This document shows, piece by piece, positions 62,708-64,000 of a DNA stretch of 64,000 nucleotides. Position 1 is the stretch's first letter; each line of letters opens with the position of its first letter. The notes under the pieces are model-generated. The model was not told the origin of the DNA and did no database searches. It saw only the letters and a program-made list of their open reading frames with translations. The translations under genes and the position numbers were made by a program. The DNA lies in the NCBI RefSeq assembly GCF_004358755.1, contig NZ_SMZY01000001.1:558001-622000 (forward strand), in the 5' to 3' direction. This DNA is from Peribacillus frigoritolerans. Lineage in GTDB: Bacteria > Bacillota > Bacilli > Bacillales > Bacillaceae.

Positions 62708-64000
62708 ATGAAACAAAGATTTGTTGTAATAGATGTTGAAACAACTGGAAATTCTCCAAAAAAAGGGGATAGGATCATTCAGCTTGCAGCCGTGGTGATT
62801 GAAAACGGCAAGGTGGCAGAGCGTTTTTCAAGCTTTGTCAATCCTCTGAAGCCTATACCGCTTTTTATTGAGCAATTAACCGGTATTTCAAATGAGATGG
62901 TAAAGGATGCAGCCCCATTTGAAGTTATCGCTGAAAAGGTTTCGTCTCTTTTAAGTAATGCTTATTTCGTGGCGCATAACGTTCATTTTGATCTTTCCTT
63001 TATACAAGAAGAACTCGAACGCAGCGGATTGCAGAGATTTACCGGTCCTGTGCTTGACACAGTCGAGCTCTCAAGAATTGTTTTCCCTGGAGCGGACAGC
63101 TATAAATTGTCTGAGCTGTGCGAAGAGCTGAACATCAAGCATGACAATCCGCATCGTGCCGACAGCGACGCTGAAGTGACAGGAGAACTGTTTATTCATA
63201 TATTCAAAAAAGCAGCATGTCTGCCGCCAGTCACTCTTCAAGCGCTGAAGCGTTTATCACGCTCGTTTATAAGCGATATTGAAGATGTTCTGGAGGATAT
63301 TATTTCTGAGAGACTGCTTGATCTAAAAGAACCTGAACACATAGAAGTATTTCGTTCAATCGCAATAAGAAGCCAATCTAAAGACATTCTTGATGATCAG
63401 AACAGCAGGATATCAGAGAATTTTGAGACCTTTTCAAATCGGCTGATGAGCAGCGATGGACCAATTGCGGGACAATTTGAGCAATATGAAAAACGTACAG
63501 AACAAGTGAAAATGATGAATGAAATACATGAGTCCTTTAGGTCGCATCAGCATGCTTTGATAGAAGCTGGCACAGGAACAGGCAAAACACTTGCTTATTT
63601 AATTCCTGTCATTTTCTATGCAATGTCTGAGAAAAAAAGTGTATTAGTCAGTACATATACAACCGCTCTGCAGCAGCAGGTCATGGCAAAAGAATTTCCT
63701 ATGCTGAGAAAAGCCGTCAGCCAGCCGTTTCATATGGCGGTTCTTAAAGGGAAATCCCATTATTTATGCTTGCGTAAATTTGAAAAATATTTGAATGAAG
63801 ATGATTATAATTATGATAATATTTTAACGAAAGCACAGCTCTTAATATGGCTGACCGAAACAGAGACCGGGGATTTTGATGAATTGAATTTGCCGTCTGG
63901 CGGAAAATTGCTCTGGCAAAGGCTTCATTATGATGAGAAATCATCAAATTCTGCTAAAAACCCCTGGCTGTCGCGCTGCTTTTACAAAAGAGCATATGAA
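62708..64000 (+). CDS. dinG: DinG-type helicase with N-terminal exonuclease domain, 5' part
   Basis: Open to the right edge; 431 codons are visible. The N-terminal DEDDh 3'-5' exonuclease domain (about 1-165) shows VIDVETTG, AHNVHFDLSF and HRADSDAEVTGEL. A superfamily 2 (XPD/DinG-like) helicase part follows from about residue 260, with Walker A ALIEAGTGTGKTLAYLIPV. TTGAGGTG precedes ATG 62708. Fusion of exonuclease and helicase is usual for Bacillaceae DinG (YpvA/DinG), and the gene follows panD as in B. subtilis. Later helicase motifs are outside the window. Confidence 0.93.
   Translation, partial: MKQRFVVIDVETTGNSPKKGDRIIQLAAVVIENGKVAERFSSFVNPLKPIPLFIEQLTGISNEMVKDAAPFEVIAEKVSSLLSNAYFVAHNVHFDLSFIQEELERSGLQRFTGPVLDTVELSRIVFPGADSYKLSELCEELNIKHDNPHRADSDAEVTGELFIHIFKKAACLPPVTLQALKRLSRSFISDIEDVLEDIISERLLDLKEPEHIEVFRSIAIRSQSKDILDDQNSRISENFETFSNRLMSSDGPIAGQFEQYEKRTEQVKMMNEIHESFRSHQHALIEAGTGTGKTLAYLIPVIFYAMSEKKSVLVSTYTTALQQQVMAKEFPMLRKAVSQPFHMAVLKGKSHYLCLRKFEKYLNEDDYNYDNILTKAQLLIWLTETETGDFDELNLPSGGKLLWQRLHYDEKSSNSAKNPWLSRCFYKRAYE

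Noticed and set aside
1-64000. CRISPR arrays, tRNA or rRNA genes, prophage
   Set aside because: No short regularly spaced direct repeats with unique spacers, no cloverleaf-type sequences and no phage genes were seen. The only tandem repeats are the 52-bp and 122-bp families, which have no spacers.

Overview
The window is a chromosomal segment from a spore-forming member of the Bacillaceae, a close relative of Bacillus subtilis in gene order. The evidence is near-continuous collinearity with the B. subtilis gudB-to-dinG arc, spore genes (sleB-ypeB, spoIVA, a gerABC operon, ypjB), bacillithiol genes (ypdA, bshA, bshB1), menaquinone and heptaprenyl genes, and a TRAP-controlled trp operon. I cannot name the species from sequence alone.

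Layout. 1-5.9 kb: end of a glutamate dehydrogenase gene, ypdA, a convergent asparaginase gene, prsW, and the sleB-ypeB cortex-lytic pair. 6-12.7 kb: ypfA, ypfB, cmk, plsC, the S1-domain gene ypfD, fni, ypzI (43 codons), yphA, and the YIEGIA protein with its small partner. 12.8-18.7 kb: der, gpsA, yphE, yphF, spoIVA. 19-24.7 kb: hbs, folE-mtrB, hepS-menG-hepT, ndk, cheR. 24.7-37.3 kb: the aromatic supraoperon aroC-aroB-aroH / trpEDCFBA-hisC-tyrA-aroA. Its trp leader shows a TRAP-binding triplet array, an antiterminator, a terminator and a possible Shine-Dalgarno sequestering pair. The TRAP gene itself (mtrB) lies 7 kb upstream. 37.7-40.5 kb: a degenerate amidohydrolase-like gene, ypiA, ypiB. 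40.6-48.1 kb: a block absent from the B. subtilis order, holding a large secreted, sortase-anchored GH13 amylase-type enzyme and a gerA-gerB-gerC operon. 48.2-54.5 kb: ypiF, the qcrABC menaquinol:cytochrome c reductase, ypjA, ypjB and, convergent, ypjC. 54.6-64 kb: mazG-type ypjD, dapB, mgsA, bshB1, bshA, cca, birA, then panBCD behind a structured leader, and the start of dinG, which runs off the right edge.

The most unusual part is 52,439-53,583. There a 1,127-bp element with 26-bp imperfect terminal inverted repeats is flanked by a 9-bp direct repeat. That 9-bp repeat is exactly the loop of what would otherwise be the bidirectional ypjB/ypjC terminator hairpin. The element has no transposase. 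It carries two small membrane-protein genes, and each gene is bracketed by copies of a GGGGC-centred motif, so it reads motif-gene-motif-gene-motif. It also has a terminator-like hairpin near each end, which would replace the terminator it split.

Other non-coding structure: a 122-bp-period intergenic repeat occurs at two distant sites with inner stems that differ in sequence but keep pairing. There are also a 52-bp tandem repeat and a GC-rich palindromic element after aroA. No tRNA, rRNA, CRISPR array, prophage or intact insertion sequence was seen.
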